Source of the DNA: Muribaculaceae bacterium
GTDB taxonomy: Bacteria > Pseudomonadota > Alphaproteobacteria > Rs-D84
DNA: 7,467 nucleotides
Assembly (NCBI GenBank): GCA_023665245.1
Contig: JAMPEH010000108.1
Coordinates: 1 to 7,467, forward strand
Reading direction: 5' to 3'
Shown in pieces: positions 6,293-7,467 of this stretch; position 1 is the stretch's first letter; each line of letters starts with the position of its first letter. Below the pieces are notes generated by a model, which did not search any database, had not been told where the DNA came from, and worked only from the letters and a program-made list of their open reading frames with translations. The position numbers were made by a program, and so were the translations under genes.

Positions 6293-6323
6293 TGTTGCAA
6301 TTTGTTGCAATCTGATTTATAAT
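6293..6323 (+). promoter_or_regulatory. Strong promoter of the lipoprotein gene with duplicated TGTTGCAA
   Basis: TTGCAA (6295-6300) and a perfect TATAAT (6318-6323) are 17 bp apart, 5 bases after the stop of the GT-C gene. TGTTGCAA occurs at 6293-6300 and again at 6303-6310, one helical turn apart, with one copy over the -35 and the other in the spacer. This could be a repressor site. Transcription would begin near 6330, and no terminator separates it from the operon upstream, so read-through is also possible. Confidence 0.75.
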
Positions 6324-6332
6324 AAGGCAAAT

Positions 6333-6344
6333 GGCCACATGGCC
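6333..6344. repeat. Small dyad at the start of the lipoprotein transcript
   Basis: GGCCA (6333-6337) and TGGCC (6340-6344) form a compact inverted repeat just downstream of the predicted transcription start. It could be part of an operator or a short 5' hairpin; the evidence is limited to the symmetry. Confidence 0.25.
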
Positions 6345-6363
6345 GGAAAGGATGCGTGACAGT

Positions 6364-7395
6364 ATGAAAAAATGGAAAACGATCACATGCCTGCTGCTGT
6401 CGGCAGGGCTCGTGTTTGGGCTTGCTGCATGCGGTCAGAACGGCGCCGATAGCGGCGGCGGGACAGAGCCGTCTGAGACGCCGTATGACCAGCCGCCGGA
6501 AGGGTTTGTCGACAACGAGGTCGACGTCGGCAGCTATACAGAAGCGGAGCTGTATTTCACGGACCCTGACAGGAACGCGATCATCGGCGTGAACGACGAG
6601 GCCGTGTACTATAAAGGCTCCGGGTTCCAGACGCGTTTTGCCGTAAACATGATCACGTCCAATGACGGGTCGCAGTCGTCCGGCCTCGCGGCAGGCTTGA
6701 TCCGCGACCGGGTAGACTATGTCCAGTTTGGCGATGTCCAATACCAGCTTGATGACCTGGTACGGGCCCGCGGCGAGGGGTTCCAGGTTTTAAAGCAGAT
6801 GGCTGCAGATTTTGGCGTCGACAAATACGGTCTGGACGAAAACGGCAGCATGCAGCTGGAGTCCTGTATGGGTTCGGATCTGACCGATGACGAGCTGCGC
6901 GAGGCATATTCCGAGCGCGAGGACTTCGAGGACTATACCGTCTGCGTGTATTACCTGCATGCCCGCATGTCAGGCATGGGGCAGTCTGAGTATGACAAAT
7001 GCCGTGAGGAATTAAAATCGGCATATGGCATCGACCATTCCAGCCTGCTGGACGGGACGCTTGCCGTCATGCTGTACTACGGTACGGACGGGTATGACCT
7101 GTTTTATACGGTCGCCGTAGCGGCGCCTGGGTATTACGAGAGCTGCGATGATTTCAAGGCGAACCTGAACAACCAGGCACGGCATGACATCACGAAGTGC
7201 CATATGATGATGGACGGGTCAAAGCCTGTCGGGTTCGTGAACCAGGTGTTCATCCGGTGCGACCAGGACGAGGCGTTCGGGCCGGCGGACCTGAACCACA
7301 CTGAGACGTCGCCCGGCCCCGCTGACGGCGGCAGCGCCGCAAGTTCCGGCGGCGAGACAGGCGATGCCGGACAGCCGGATGCCGGCGGGCAGTGA
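6364..7395 (+). CDS. Lipoprotein of unknown function
   Basis: This encodes 343 aa. The signal peptide MKKWKT plus a hydrophobic core ends in lipobox LAAC, so Cys23 is lipidated and the protein sits on the outer face of the membrane. ATG 6364 is preferred because it gives a normal lipoprotein signal; AAAGGA (6347-6352) lies 11 bases upstream. In-frame ATGs at 6331 and 6352 are alternatives. Residues 24-45 are a Gly/Ser/Pro-rich linker. The body is acidic and rich in Tyr and Asp, with six further cysteines at 168, 194, 213, 261, 279 and 299. The last 35 or so residues are a disordered tail of Gly, Ser, Ala, Pro and Thr. I do not recognise a domain. It follows the glycosylation operon but has its own promoter. 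It might be a substrate or partner of those enzymes, which is inference from position and the Ser/Thr-containing tails only. Confidence 0.8.
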   Translation: MKKWKTITCLLLSAGLVFGLAACGQNGADSGGGTEPSETPYDQPPEGFVDNEVDVGSYTEAELYFTDPDRNAIIGVNDEAVYYKGSGFQTRFAVNMITSNDGSQSSGLAAGLIRDRVDYVQFGDVQYQLDDLVRARGEGFQVLKQMAADFGVDKYGLDENGSMQLESCMGSDLTDDELREAYSEREDFEDYTVCVYYLHARMSGMGQSEYDKCREELKSAYGIDHSSLLDGTLAVMLYYGTDGYDLFYTVAVAAPGYYESCDDFKANLNNQARHDITKCHMMMDGSKPVGFVNQVFIRCDQDEAFGPADLNHTETSPGPADGGSAASSGGETGDAGQPDAGGQ

Positions 7396-7420
7396 GAATA
7401 AACAAAAAATTATTCAATTT

Positions 7421-7435
7421 GGAGGTAAGAGTATG
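7421..7435 (+). promoter_or_regulatory. SD and start of the next gene
   Basis: GGAGG at 7421-7425 lies 7 bases before ATG 7433, a strong ribosome binding site. No promoter or terminator is seen between the lipoprotein stop and this start, so the two genes are probably cotranscribed. Confidence 0.7.
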
Positions 7436-7467
7436 CCATTCCTGATTTTTCTGGTTGTTTTACTGAT
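7433..7467 (+). CDS. Start of a secreted or membrane protein (partial)
   Basis: Only the first 11 complete codons are in the window: MPFLIFLVVLL. The stretch is entirely hydrophobic, which suggests a membrane segment or signal anchor. It begins 37 bases after the lipoprotein stop behind a strong ribosome binding site. Its identity cannot be determined from this fragment. Confidence 0.6.
   Translation, partial: MPFLIFLVVLL

Noticed and set aside
7396..7415. AT-rich hairpin after the lipoprotein gene as a terminator
   Set aside because: The stem is only GAATAA/TTATTC with no GC content and no following T tract, so it is too weak.

Overview
The window looks like a chromosomal segment of a GC-rich member of the Bacillota, most likely a gut-type clostridium. 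GC-rich genes are separated by very AT-rich spacers. There are strong AGGAGG-type ribosome binding sites, an intrinsic terminator with a T tract, sigma-A-like promoters, an LAAC lipobox and a YfhO-family protein. I cannot name the species, and a GC-rich Coriobacteriia relative is not excluded. All credible genes are on the plus strand.

Bases 1-394 are a long AT-rich regulatory region. They hold two identical 16-bp palindromes, a dyad, and a run of ATGT motifs repeating every 10-11 bp. Inside that run is a TGTAAA-N5-TGTAAA direct repeat that matches the published WalR (YycF) consensus. A plausible extended -10 promoter follows, then a leader with two hairpins. This region feeds one small unrecognised protein of 72 aa (395-613), which is closed off by a strong terminator (633-670).

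From about 692 to 6289 there is a tight four-gene run: a membrane-anchored helical protein ending in a Cys4-type zinc-finger motif (769-1545), a YfhO-family GT-C membrane protein (1575-3875), a GT2 polyprenyl-phosphate sugar synthase of the CsbB/GtrB type (3862-4815), and a second, GT39-like GT-C membrane protein (4802-6289). The three glycosyltransferase genes overlap by exactly 14 bp at both junctions. The layout fits a three-component cell-surface glycosylation system. The GT2 would load a sugar onto undecaprenyl phosphate on the cytoplasmic side, and the GT-C enzymes would transfer it outside the membrane to a wall polymer or surface protein. CsbB/YfhO in Bacillus glycosylate lipoteichoic acid. 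No GtcA-type flippase gene is visible.

A separate near-consensus promoter (6295-6323), with a duplicated TGTTGCAA at and just behind its -35, drives a 343-aa lipoprotein of unknown function (6364-7395). This protein has six cysteines after the lipidated one and a Gly/Ser/Ala-rich tail. A further gene starts at 7433 with a good ribosome binding site and a hydrophobic N-terminus, and runs off the window. No RNA gene, CRISPR array or mobile element was recognised.
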